From: VBDM01 sp035280025 | GTDB taxonomy: Bacteria; Pseudomonadota; Gammaproteobacteria; Burkholderiales; SG8-39 | DNA length: 14,685 bases | NCBI GenBank assembly: GCA_035280025.1 | Contig: DATEGT010000134.1 | Span: 1 to 14,685, forward strand | Reading direction: 5' to 3' | In this document: in pieces, positions 6,492 to 13,771 of the stretch | Layout of the letters: each line of letters opens with the position of its first letter | Position numbering within the stretch: position 1 is the first letter of the stretch | Notes under the pieces: model-generated | What the model was told of the DNA's origin: nothing | Databases searched by the model: none | Seen by the model: the letters and a program-made list of their open reading frames with translations, nothing else | Made by a program: the position numbers and the translations under genes

Positions 6492-6925
6492 TTCCCCTCC
6501 TTCTTCAGGGTCGCGAGCCAGGCGACCACGTCCTCGACCTGCTGCGCCGAGAGGATCGGCTTACCGCGGTAGGCGGGGGCGACCTGCCGCAGGCCCTCGG
6601 TGCGGTAGTAGGCGGGCATGGGCGTGTCCGGATTCACGCGGGTGGAGTCGGCGACGCGCAGCCGGAGCTGGCCGGGGGAGAGCTTCGCGCCCACGCCGGC
6701 GAGCGGCGGGGCGACGTTGCCGAAGCGCGTCTCGCCGGCCACCTCGTGGCACAGCGTGCAGCCTCCCTGGTCGCGGTTCACCACGATGCTTCGACCGCGG
6801 ACGGGGTCCCCGGGTTCGGCGGCGAGCGGCCCGGGGATCGCGTCGCCCGCGACCTCGTACGCCGCCTGCTGCGCGAGCGCGGGCGCGGCCCACCCGAGCA
6901 GCAGGCCCAGCAGCAGTTTCCGCAC
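6488..6925 (-). CDS. soxX: SoxX, sulfur-oxidation monoheme c-type cytochrome
   Basis: 145 residues from a GTG start. The signal peptide is VRKLLLGLLLGWAAPALAQ. One heme site is present, C56-TLCH, with the probable axial Met103 in NPDTPMPAYYR. The stretches LSPGQLRLRVADSTRVNPDT, then YYRTEGLRQVAPAYRGKPIL and SAQQVEDVVAWLATLK are highly typical of SoxX. With SoxA it forms the SoxAX cytochrome that accepts electrons in carrier loading. The GTG at 6925 is chosen because it lies 5 bases after the stop of the preceding molybdopterin gene and gives a complete signal peptide; the ribosome-binding site is weak, so expression probably depends on coupling. The frame continues upstream as a long antisense-like shadow over the molybdopterin gene, which should be ignored. 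Confidence 0.95.
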   Translation of the reverse strand: MRKLLLGLLLGWAAPALAQQAAYEVAGDAIPGPLAAEPGDPVRGRSIVVNRDQGGCTLCHEVAGETRFGNVAPPLAGVGAKLSPGQLRLRVADSTRVNPDTPMPAYYRTEGLRQVAPAYRGKPILSAQQVEDVVAWLATLKKEGK

Positions 6926-6930
6926 CGCCG

Positions 6931-9108
6931 CTACGCGAGCGTGAGCCCGTGGTTCTTCAGCGGCAGCGAGCGGATGCGCTTGCCGGTGGCGGCGAAGATC
7001 GCGTTGCACACCGCGGGCGCGATCGAGGCCTGGCCGGGCTCCCCGATCCCGCCCCAGAAGCCGCCCGTGGGCGCGAGCACGACCTCGACCTTGGGCATTT
7101 CGCGCAGGCGCATCATGCGGTAGTCGTGGAAATTCGACTGCTCCACGCGCCCCTCGCGGATGGTGATCTCGCCCCAGAACATCGCCGTGAGCATGAACAC
7201 CGTGCTGCCCTGCATCTGCGCCTGGATGTTGTCGGGGTTGACCGCGTACCCCGGGTCGACGCCGAGCACGAGACGGTGGATCTTCACCTCGCCGTTCTTG
7301 TCGACCGACAGCTCCGCGACCGCCGAGGTGTAGCTGCCGTAGGCTTCGGTCTGCGCGATGCCGCGGAACACGCCCGCCGGGAGCGGCGAGCCCCAGCCGG
7401 CGGCCTTGGCCGTCGCCTCGAGGATGCCGAGATCCCTGGGCGACTTCTGCAGCAGCGCCCGCCGGTACTCGAACGGGTCCTTGCCCGCGGCGGCGGCGAG
7501 CTCGTCCATGAAGCTCTCGCGTACGAACGGATTCTGCGAATGGCCCACGGTGCGCCAGAAGCCGACCGGCACGAAGGCGTTGCGCTGCGCGTACTCGACG
7601 CGCACGTTCGGGATCGCGTGCGGCAGATCGAAGATCGAGGCGACCGACTGCGGGTCGACGCCCTCCGCGGGCGCGAGAGGCTTCTTGAGGGGAAGGTGCA
7701 GCAGGCTCGAGATGATCGAGGTCGCCGAAACGCGCGAGTACCACGCGGTCGGGTTGCCTGAATCGTCGAGCGCCGCCCTCATGCGCGCGAGGCTCGCGGG
7801 ACGGTAGAAGTCGTGCTGCGTGTCCTCCTCGCGCGTCCACAGCATCTTCACCGGCGTGCCTTCCATCGCCTTGGCGATCGCCACGCCCTGGCGCACGAAG
7901 TCCTGCGAGCCGCCGCGCCGGCCGAAGCCGCCCCCGAGCTGGGTGCGGTGCACTTCGACGTTTTCGAGGGGCACACCCGCGACCGACGCCGCGTTGGCGA
8001 GCGAGGCTTCGGCGTTCTGCGTCGAGGTCCACACGTCCACCTTGCCGTCCTTCACGACCGCGGTGCAGCCCATGGGCTCCATGCAGGAGTGCGCGAGGTA
8101 AGGCGTCCAGTACTCGGCCTCGACCTTCTTCGGGGCCGCGGCGAACGCCGCGTCGAAGTCCCCGTCCTTGCGCGCCACCGCGATGCCCTCCTTCGCGTCC
8201 AGGCCGGCGCGGTAGAACTCCATGAGGCTGGCGCTCGACGCGCCGCCGTTCGCGCCCGTGTCCCACTCGATGTTCACGTCGCGCAGCGCCTCCTTGGCGC
8301 GCCACCAGTTGTCGGCCACGACGGCGACGAAGGTTTCGAGGTCGAGCACCTTGACGATCCCGCGGCGGCCCTGGACCTTCGACGCGTCCATCGATTTCAC
8401 CTTGCCGCCGAACACCGGGCACTGCGCGATCGCGGCGTAGAGCATGCCGGGAAGCTGGGTGTCGATGCCGTAGCGCTGCCTGCCCATCACCGTGTCGGGG
8501 ATGTCGATGCGCTTGACCGGCTTGCCGATCAGCGTCCAGTCCTTGGGGTCCTTCAGCTTCACGTCCTTGGGCGGCTCGAGCCTGGCGGCGGCCTCCGCCA
8601 CCTTGCCGTAGCTCACGCGGCGCTTGCTCGGACCGTGGGTGATGAAGCTGTTCTGCGCCGCGCACTCGGCCGCAGGCACGTTCCACCGCTGCGCGGCGGC
8701 GGCGATCAGCATCTCGCGGGCGGTCGCGCCAGCCTTGCGCAGGTATTCCTGCGAATTGCGGATGGTGCGGCTTCCGACGGAGGCCATGTCGCCCCAGGCG
8801 CGCTTGCGCCTGACGTTCGCGTTCGCCGAGGCGTATTCGACCTTCACGCGCCTCCAGTCGCATCCCAGCTCCTCGGCGACGAGCATGGGAGCGGAGGTCA
8901 TGCTGCCCTGCCCCATCTCGGAGCGGGCATAGCGGATGACGATGCCGTCGTCCGGGCGCACCAGCACCCAGGCGTTGATCTCGGCGCCGTCCGGGGCCTT
9001 CTGGGCCAGAGCCTCCGAAATCGCTCCGAGCGGCCCGTATCCGACGGCGAGGCCGCCGCCGATCGCGGCGGATTGCTTGAGGAATTCCCTGCGAGAGACG
9101 TTCTTCAT
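6931..9108 (-). CDS. Molybdopterin-binding subunit of a xanthine oxidase-family hydroxylase (IorB/CoxL-like), copy 1
   Basis: 725 residues, the usual size of IorB-type subunits. The N-terminus MKNVSRREFLKQSAAIGGGL is a clear Tat signal, so the holoenzyme should fold with its cofactor in the cytoplasm and be exported. Cofactor and family motifs are YARSEMGQGSM (about residues 60-70), GGGFGRRGG (392-400), GFWRTVGHSQNPFVRESFMD (517-536) and GGIGEPGQASIAPAVCNAIF (686-705), with E690 the likely catalytic glutamate. Such enzymes hydroxylate N-heterocycles or oxidise aldehydes using water; the substrate here is not readable. The start is ATG 9108 after a GAGGAGG ribosome-binding site with 5 bases of spacing. 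It lies 10 bases after the [2Fe-2S] gene, and soxX follows 5 bases downstream. Confidence 0.95.
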   Translation of the reverse strand: MKNVSRREFLKQSAAIGGGLAVGYGPLGAISEALAQKAPDGAEINAWVLVRPDDGIVIRYARSEMGQGSMTSAPMLVAEELGCDWRRVKVEYASANANVRRKRAWGDMASVGSRTIRNSQEYLRKAGATAREMLIAAAAQRWNVPAAECAAQNSFITHGPSKRRVSYGKVAEAAARLEPPKDVKLKDPKDWTLIGKPVKRIDIPDTVMGRQRYGIDTQLPGMLYAAIAQCPVFGGKVKSMDASKVQGRRGIVKVLDLETFVAVVADNWWRAKEALRDVNIEWDTGANGGASSASLMEFYRAGLDAKEGIAVARKDGDFDAAFAAAPKKVEAEYWTPYLAHSCMEPMGCTAVVKDGKVDVWTSTQNAEASLANAASVAGVPLENVEVHRTQLGGGFGRRGGSQDFVRQGVAIAKAMEGTPVKMLWTREEDTQHDFYRPASLARMRAALDDSGNPTAWYSRVSATSIISSLLHLPLKKPLAPAEGVDPQSVASIFDLPHAIPNVRVEYAQRNAFVPVGFWRTVGHSQNPFVRESFMDELAAAAGKDPFEYRRALLQKSPRDLGILEATAKAAGWGSPLPAGVFRGIAQTEAYGSYTSAVAELSVDKNGEVKIHRLVLGVDPGYAVNPDNIQAQMQGSTVFMLTAMFWGEITIREGRVEQSNFHDYRMMRLREMPKVEVVLAPTGGFWGGIGEPGQASIAPAVCNAIFAATGKRIRSLPLKNHGLTLA

Positions 9109-9118
9109 GGCTGCCTCC

Positions 9119-9595
9119 TCACGCTTTCGCCGACTTCGCGGACTTCGGCGACTTCGCCGCGGCATGGATCGCCGCGCGGATGCGCGCGTAGGTTCCGCAG
9201 CGGCAGATGTTAGTCATCGCCGCGTCGATGTCCGAGTCGCTGGGGCTGCCGTTCCGCGCGAGCAGCGCGACCGCCGCCATGATCTGCCCGGACTGGCAAT
9301 AGCCGCACTGCGGAACCTCGTGGTCGATCCAGGCCTTCTGCACCGGGTGCAGCTGGCCGCGCTGCGCGAGCCCCTCGATGGTCAGCACCTTCTGGCCCGC
9401 CGCGGCCGACACCGGCACCGAGCACGAGCGCACCGGCTCGCCGTTCAGGTGGACGGTGCACGCGCCGCACTGGGCGATGCCGCAGCCGAACTTGGGCCCC
9501 TTGACGTCGAGCACGTCCCGCAGGACCCACAGGAGGGGCATCTCGGGCTCGACGTCGACCTTGTGCTTCTTGCCGTTGACGGTCAGTTCGATCAT
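9119..9595 (-). CDS. [2Fe-2S] iron-sulfur subunit of a molybdenum hydroxylase (IorA/CoxS-like)
   Basis: 158 residues. The N-terminal plant-type ferredoxin domain has C38, C43, C46 (GCGIAQCGACTVHLNGE) and C58 as the first cluster. The C-terminal all-helical domain has C97, C100 (QCGYCQSGQIM), C131 and C133 (NICRCGTYARI) as the second. It passes electrons from the molybdenum centre to an external acceptor. No signal peptide is present, so export would be by hitchhiking on a Tat-targeted large subunit, as known for IorAB-type enzymes. No FAD subunit gene (CoxM type) is nearby, which fits a cytochrome acceptor. The last residues AAAKSPKSAKSAKA form a short basic repeat beyond the domain. The start ATG 9595 has GAGGAG 9 bases upstream. 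It sits between the two molybdopterin genes. Confidence 0.96.
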   Translation of the reverse strand: MIELTVNGKKHKVDVEPEMPLLWVLRDVLDVKGPKFGCGIAQCGACTVHLNGEPVRSCSVPVSAAAGQKVLTIEGLAQRGQLHPVQKAWIDHEVPQCGYCQSGQIMAAVALLARNGSPSDSDIDAAMTNICRCGTYARIRAAIHAAAKSPKSAKSAKA

Positions 9596-9644
9596 CTTGG
9601 AAATCTCCTCGGTTTGCTGAAAACTGTGCGTCGCCTAGTCTACC

Positions 9645-11801
9645 TCAGGCGATTCCGGAAAGGCTCAGGCCCTGGTGCTTCAGGGGCAGCGAGCGGACGC
9701 GCCTGCCCGTGGCGGCGAAGATCGCGTTGCACAGCGCCGGGGCGAGCGGCGCAAGCGGGGTCTCTCCCATGCCGCCCCAGAAGCCGCCGCTGGGGACGAG
9801 CACCGCGTCTATCCTCCGCGGCATCTCGGCGATGCGCATGATGCGGTAGTCGTCGAAGTTCGACTGCTCGACGCGGCCGGCCTTCAGCGTAATCTCGCCC
9901 CACAGCACGGAGGTGAGGCCGTAGGCGACGCAGCTCTGGATCTGGGCCTCGGCCGAATCCGGATTCACGACGTGCCCGGGGTCGACCGCGACCACCACGC
10001 GGCGGATGTCGATCCCGCCGGCGGGGCTCACCGACACCTCGAATACCGCCGCCGCGTAGCTGCCGTGCGAGTCCTGCACCGCGATGCCGCGGCGCACGCC
10101 CTCGGGGAGCGGCGTTCCCCAGCCCGAGGCTCTCGCCGCCGCGTCGAGCACGCCGAGGTCGCGGGGCCGCGCCGCCAGCAGCGGGCGGCGGAACTCGTAG
10201 GGATCCTTGCCGGCGGCGGCGGCGACCTCGTCGATGAAGCACTCGCGCATGAACGGGTTCTGCGAATGGAACACCGTTCGCATGAAGCCGACCGGCACGT
10301 GGCTGTTGCGCATCGCGAACTCTATCCTGAAGTTCGGCACGGCGTAGGGGGCGTCGATGATCCCGCCGAGCGCGTGCCGGTCGATGCCGTCCCTGATCTC
10401 CTGCGGCCGCACCGAGGCCATGATCGAGTGGCTCGCGTCGCGCACGCGCAGCGCGGTGAGCCGGCCGTCGCGGTCGAGCGCGGCCTTGAAGCGCATCATC
10501 GTCATCGGGCGGTAGAAGTCGTGCTGCATGTCCTCCTCGCGGGACCACAGCAGCTTCACCGGCCTGCCCTCCATCGCCTTCGCGATCGTCACCGCCTGGC
10601 GGGTGTAGTCCTGGAAACCGCGCCGGCCGAAGCCGCCGCCGAGGTAGGTCAGGTGCACCTCGACGTTCTCGAGCGGCACGCCGGCGGCCGCCGCCGCGGC
10701 CGCGTGCGTGGCCTCGGCGTTCTGCGTCGGCGCCCAGACCTCGACGCGGTCGCCCTTCAAGAGCGCGGTGCAGTTCATCGGCTCGAGCGGCGCGTGGTTG
10801 AGGAAGGGCGCGAAGTACTCGGCCTCCACCACCTTGGCGGCGGAAGCGAACGCGGCCTCGACGTCGCCGTCGTTGCGCGCGACCGGTACCGAGCTGTCCT
10901 CCAGGCCGAAGCGCACGAACTCGCGGATGCTCGCGGTCGTGGCCTCCCCGTTCGCCCCCGCGTCCCACTCGATCGGCAGGAGCTTCAGCATCCGCTCCGC
11001 TCGCCACCAGTTGTCCGCGACCACGGCGACCGCGTCCTCGAGCTTCACCACCTTGAGGAGGCCGCGCATGCCCAGGATGCGCTCGTCGGGAACCGCGCGG
11101 AGCTTCCCGCGGAACACCGGGCACTGCGCGATCGCGGCGTACGCCATGCCGGGCAGCTGCACGTCGATGCCGAAGAGAGGCTTGCCCGCGACCTTGTCGC
11201 GGATATCGAGGCGCGGCGCCGAGCGCCCGAGGAGATTCCAGTCCTTGGGGTCCTTCAGCCTCGGGTCCGCCGGCGGCGCCAGCCTGGAGGCGGCCTGCGC
11301 CACCTGGCCGAAGCGCAGCTTCCTTCCCGAAGGCCGGTGGATGATCGCGCCGTTCTCCGCGTCGCAGTCGGAGACGTCCGCCTTCCAGCGCTGCGCGGCG
11401 GCGGCGATCAGCATCTCGCGCGCGGTCGCGCCCGCCTTGCGCAGATATTCCTGCGAAGCGCGGATCGACTGGCTGCCCCCGGTGGCCATCGAGCCCCAGG
11501 CGCGGTTGCGCCTGAGGTTCTCGGCGCTGGAAACGAACTCGAACTTCACCTTGCGCCAGTCGCACTCCAGCTCCTCGGCGACGAGCATCGGCAGCCCGGT
11601 CGAGCTGCCCTGCCCCATCTCCGAGCGCGCGACGCGGATGAGCACGCTGTCGTCCGGGCGGATCACGATCCAGGCGGTGAGCTCGGGGCCTTTCGCCTCG
11701 GCGCCGAGCGCAGGCAGCGCGAACTCGAGCGCGAGCCCGCCGCCGAGCGCGGCCGAAACCCTGAGGAAATCTCGGCGGGACGGGCGGAAGGCGGACGGCA
11801 T
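9645..11801 (-). CDS. Molybdopterin-binding subunit of a xanthine oxidase-family hydroxylase (IorB/CoxL-like), copy 2 (diverged paralogue)
   Basis: 718 residues and colinear with the 6931-9108 gene over its whole length, so the two arose by duplication. The Tat signal is MPSAFRPSRRDFLRVSAALG. Shared motifs are RSEMGQGSSTG (about residues 59-69), LPGMAYAAIAQCPVFRGK (216-233), GGGFGRRGF (388-396), GFMRTVFHSQNPFMRECFID (505-524) and GGMGETPLAPLAPALCNAIF (676-695). The candidate catalytic glutamate E680 is kept, but the loop reads GETP where copy 1 has GEPG, and the residues before GLSL differ (KHQ instead of KNH). It could pair with the same [2Fe-2S] subunit as an alternative or heteromeric partner. 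It is the first gene of the operon, 56 bases after the bestrophin-like gene and just behind a good promoter. The start ATG 11801 has only a weak ribosome-binding site. Confidence 0.95.
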   Translation of the reverse strand: MPSAFRPSRRDFLRVSAALGGGLALEFALPALGAEAKGPELTAWIVIRPDDSVLIRVARSEMGQGSSTGLPMLVAEELECDWRKVKFEFVSSAENLRRNRAWGSMATGGSQSIRASQEYLRKAGATAREMLIAAAAQRWKADVSDCDAENGAIIHRPSGRKLRFGQVAQAASRLAPPADPRLKDPKDWNLLGRSAPRLDIRDKVAGKPLFGIDVQLPGMAYAAIAQCPVFRGKLRAVPDERILGMRGLLKVVKLEDAVAVVADNWWRAERMLKLLPIEWDAGANGEATTASIREFVRFGLEDSSVPVARNDGDVEAAFASAAKVVEAEYFAPFLNHAPLEPMNCTALLKGDRVEVWAPTQNAEATHAAAAAAAGVPLENVEVHLTYLGGGFGRRGFQDYTRQAVTIAKAMEGRPVKLLWSREEDMQHDFYRPMTMMRFKAALDRDGRLTALRVRDASHSIMASVRPQEIRDGIDRHALGGIIDAPYAVPNFRIEFAMRNSHVPVGFMRTVFHSQNPFMRECFIDEVAAAAGKDPYEFRRPLLAARPRDLGVLDAAARASGWGTPLPEGVRRGIAVQDSHGSYAAAVFEVSVSPAGGIDIRRVVVAVDPGHVVNPDSAEAQIQSCVAYGLTSVLWGEITLKAGRVEQSNFDDYRIMRIAEMPRRIDAVLVPSGGFWGGMGETPLAPLAPALCNAIFAATGRRVRSLPLKHQGLSLSGIA

Positions 11802-11833
11802 GGACTTTCGGTGGACGATCCGGCGGGCGACTT

Positions 11834-11861
11834 ATTCTACGCCAGCGGCATGATCGCTCAA
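11834..11861 (-). promoter_or_regulatory. Probable sigma70-type promoter of the Mo-hydroxylase/sox operon
   Basis: Read on the minus strand: TTGAGC (plus 11856-11861), 16 bases, TAGAAT (plus 11834-11839). The -10 matches the consensus at 5 of 6 positions and the -35 at 4 of 6. Transcription would begin near 11827, leaving about 26 bases of leader before the ATG at 11801. The -35 overlaps the stop codon of the bestrophin-like gene. The local A+T content is high for this window. No operator-like inverted repeat is obvious beside it. Confidence 0.5.
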
Positions 11862-12634
11862 GGCTTCCCGTCGGGCGCGCGCAGCGAGCCGGCCAGGCTC
11901 GTCAGGTTCTGCGGGCTCACGCGAATGAGGCCGCCGCGCGGGCTGTCGATGTCCGCGATGAGGAGGAACGAGATAGCCACGACCAGCGGCAGAACCGGCA
12001 GCAGGGCTTCCGCCCTGACGTCTTGCGCGCGATAGCCGACCAGCACGTTGCAACAGACCGCGATCGCGGTCATCAGGATCCACGCCGCGTGCGGAATCCG
12101 GTTCCACCAGGCCGCCTGCGTGTACCCCTGCGAGTTCAATACGTCGTTCATGCCCGACACCGCCAGGGCGATCGGGGGCGTCGGCCTGGCCGCAGCCGGG
12201 CCCACGACCGCGGACCAGAGCTCGGCCTGCAAGCGCGCGGTGCGGGCGTCGATCTCCGGCACCTCCCGCTCGTCCCGGGTCGTATAGAACAGCACGCGCT
12301 GGTCGAGGTAGCTCCGCAGCAGCGAGCGCACTTTCGCCGCGTCCGCGGCGGGCAGCAGGTCGGCCCGCACGTATTCCGTGCCGATCGCGTTGGCCTCCGC
12401 TTCCTCGTAGTTCTTGCGCTGGTCGTAGCGGCTGGTGGCCATCGAGAAACTGAACCCGATGATGAGCCCGAGCAGCGTCAGCGTGGCGGCGAGGACGAGG
12501 CTCAGGTCGTCGCGCATGTCGTCCCGCAGCTTCACCCGCTTCCGCAGGAAGGACGCCCCGAGCCAGGCCGAGAGCCACAGGACCAGGAAGGACAGCGCGA
12601 AAACCAGCCAGGGGTAGTCGATTATCGTGCCCAT
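11858..12634 (-). CDS. Bestrophin-like (DUF4239) four-helix membrane protein
   Basis: 258 residues. Four hydrophobic segments lie at about residues 7-27, 44-66, 182-201 and 210-228, the pattern of DUF4239 bestrophin-like proteins. The family stretch GFSFSMATSRYDQRKNYEEA, followed by EANAIGTEYVRADLLP (about residues 60-95), is well conserved, as is the ISFLLIADIDSPRGGLI ending of the last helix (221-237). The family is named for resemblance to bestrophin channels; transport has not been shown for most members. The start ATG 12634 has GGAG about 8 bases upstream. It follows the DUF1445 gene by 19 bases and is probably the last gene of that transcript. Its stop codon is within the promoter of the next operon. 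Confidence 0.88.
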   Translation of the reverse strand: MGTIIDYPWLVFALSFLVLWLSAWLGASFLRKRVKLRDDMRDDLSLVLAATLTLLGLIIGFSFSMATSRYDQRKNYEEAEANAIGTEYVRADLLPAADAAKVRSLLRSYLDQRVLFYTTRDEREVPEIDARTARLQAELWSAVVGPAAARPTPPIALAVSGMNDVLNSQGYTQAAWWNRIPHAAWILMTAIAVCCNVLVGYRAQDVRAEALLPVLPLVVAISFLLIADIDSPRGGLIRVSPQNLTSLAGSLRAPDGKP

Positions 12635-12653
12635 GCGCTACGGCTCCATTCCG

Positions 12654-13442
12654 TCATGGCAGCGCCCATTCCGAGTTCCTCCGGTCCGTCACCAGCATGT
12701 GCCCGGGCGCGTGAGTGATGCACAGCGGCGGCTTCGCGGCGAGCACCGCCGCCTGCGGCGTGATGCCGCAGGCCCAGAACACCGGCAGCTCGTCGGGCCG
12801 GACCTCGATACGGTCGCCCGCGAACGGCCGGTCGAGGTCCTCGATGCCGATCAGCTCGGGCCTGCCCAGGTGCACCGGCGCGCCGTGCGCTCTAGGATAC
12901 CGCGCGGTGATCTGGATCGCGCGGATCGCGTCGGCGGCGACGAGCGGCCGCATCGACACCGCCATCGGCCCGCGGAACGGGCCCGCGGGCGCGGTCTCGA
13001 TGCTGGTGAGGTACATCGCGACGTTCCTGCCCTCGCTCACGTAGCGCAGCGGCACGCCTTCGTCGGTCAGCGCCTCCTCGAACGAGAACGAGCATCCGAT
13101 GACGAAGGCCACCAGGTCCTCCGTCCACAGATCGCGGATGTCGGTCGCTTCGCCTTTCATCACTCCGTCGCGGAACACGCGGTAGCGCGGCAGGTCGCTG
13201 CGGATGTCGAGGTCCTCGCCGAGAGCCGGGATGTGCGGATTCCCCGGCGCGGAGACGCCGATCAGCGGGCAGGGCTTGGGGTTGCGCTCGCAGTAGAGGC
13301 GGAAGTCCTCGGCGAAAGCGCGCGGCAGGATGCAGACGTTGCCCTGGACGCAGCCCGGCGCGAGCCCCGCGGTGACGCCGGCGAATTCGCCCGAGCGCGC
13401 CGCCAGGCGCACCGCGCGCGGATCGCTGCGCTCGAAGCTCAT
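12654..13442 (-). CDS. DUF1445 family protein (D-glutamate cyclase-like / putative hydro-lyase, YcsI type)
   Basis: 262 residues, full length for the family. Typical stretches are RSGEFAGVTAGLAPGCVQGN (about residues 16-35), CPLIGVSAPGNPHIPALGED (58-77), VAFVIGCSFSFEEAL (111-125), NVAMYLTSIETAPAGPFRGP (140-159), FWACGITPQAA (222-232) and the C-terminal THAPGHMLVTDR (243-254). Characterised relatives include mammalian D-glutamate cyclase, which makes 5-oxo-D-proline; bacterial YcsI often sits near 5-oxoprolinase genes. No PxpABC genes are in this window, so the bacterial substrate here stays unproven. The protein is cytoplasmic, without a signal peptide. The start is ATG 13442, 4 bases after the NIPSNAP stop, so the genes are cotranscribed. 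Confidence 0.92.
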   Translation of the reverse strand: MSFERSDPRAVRLAARSGEFAGVTAGLAPGCVQGNVCILPRAFAEDFRLYCERNPKPCPLIGVSAPGNPHIPALGEDLDIRSDLPRYRVFRDGVMKGEATDIRDLWTEDLVAFVIGCSFSFEEALTDEGVPLRYVSEGRNVAMYLTSIETAPAGPFRGPMAVSMRPLVAADAIRAIQITARYPRAHGAPVHLGRPELIGIEDLDRPFAGDRIEVRPDELPVFWACGITPQAAVLAAKPPLCITHAPGHMLVTDRRNSEWALP

Positions 13443-13446
13443 CGCT

Positions 13447-13761
13447 CTAGCGGATCGGCGAGAACGCGGTCGGTTTCAGGATGCGGTTCTCCTGCGTCAG
13501 CAGCAGGAGCTGCACTTTCCTCAGATACCCCTGCCACGCCGGGTCCTTGGCCATCTTCTCGCGCCGCGCGGCGCGGTCGTCGAGGCTGTCGAAGCCCCAC
13601 ATGAACACGATCTGGTTGAGGTTGCCGGTCTCGGCCGTGAAATAGCCGATGAATTTCCCGAGGTAGGCCTGCTGCAGCGGCAGCCCTTCCTCGCCGTACA
13701 GCTTCACCATCTCGGGAACCTTGCCCGGATGCAAAGTGTAGATGCGCTCTTCGACGATCAT
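13447..13761 (-). CDS. NIPSNAP family protein
   Basis: 104 residues. The sequence begins IVEERIYTLHPGKVPEMVKL and continues LGKFIGYFTAETGNLNQIVF (about residues 34-53), then MWGFDSLDDRAARREKMAKD (54-73) and PAWQGYL. This is the NIPSNAP ferredoxin-like (dimeric alpha/beta barrel) fold. Bacterial members are small cytoplasmic proteins often found in catabolic operons, with no agreed reaction. The start ATG 13761 has GAAGGAG 5 bases upstream. It follows livF by 10 bases and precedes the DUF1445 gene by 4, so all three are probably on one transcript. Confidence 0.92.
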   Translation of the reverse strand: MIVEERIYTLHPGKVPEMVKLYGEEGLPLQQAYLGKFIGYFTAETGNLNQIVFMWGFDSLDDRAARREKMAKDPAWQGYLRKVQLLLLTQENRILKPTAFSPIR

Positions 13762-13771
13762 GACCGCTCCT

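Noticed and set aside
5739..6925. Treating the Sox genes as an ordinary thiosulfate-oxidation operon
   Set aside because: soxB and soxCD are absent from the window and SoxY lacks GGCGG, so a normal thiosulfate pathway is not supported by these genes alone.
6926..8863. In-frame extension upstream of soxX that would fuse about 645 residues to it
   Set aside because: The extension is an Arg/Gly-rich shadow of the molybdopterin gene in another frame. The soxX signal peptide and its GTG start at 6925 mark the true beginning.
7813..9213. Long plus-strand frame (466 codons) opposite the first molybdopterin gene
   Set aside because: Same compositional shadow; the opposite strand has full-length family motifs.
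6931..9595. Call as a xanthine dehydrogenase or carbon monoxide dehydrogenase
   Set aside because: There is no FAD subunit, the large subunit has a Tat signal, and the layout is that of IorAB-type enzymes. Family motifs alone do not give the substrate.
9675..12035. Open frame of 786 codons on the plus strand opposite the second molybdopterin gene
   Set aside because: Its protein is low-complexity, rich in Arg, His, Val and Leu, with no recognisable domain. It is the complementary frame of a real gene in GC-rich DNA.
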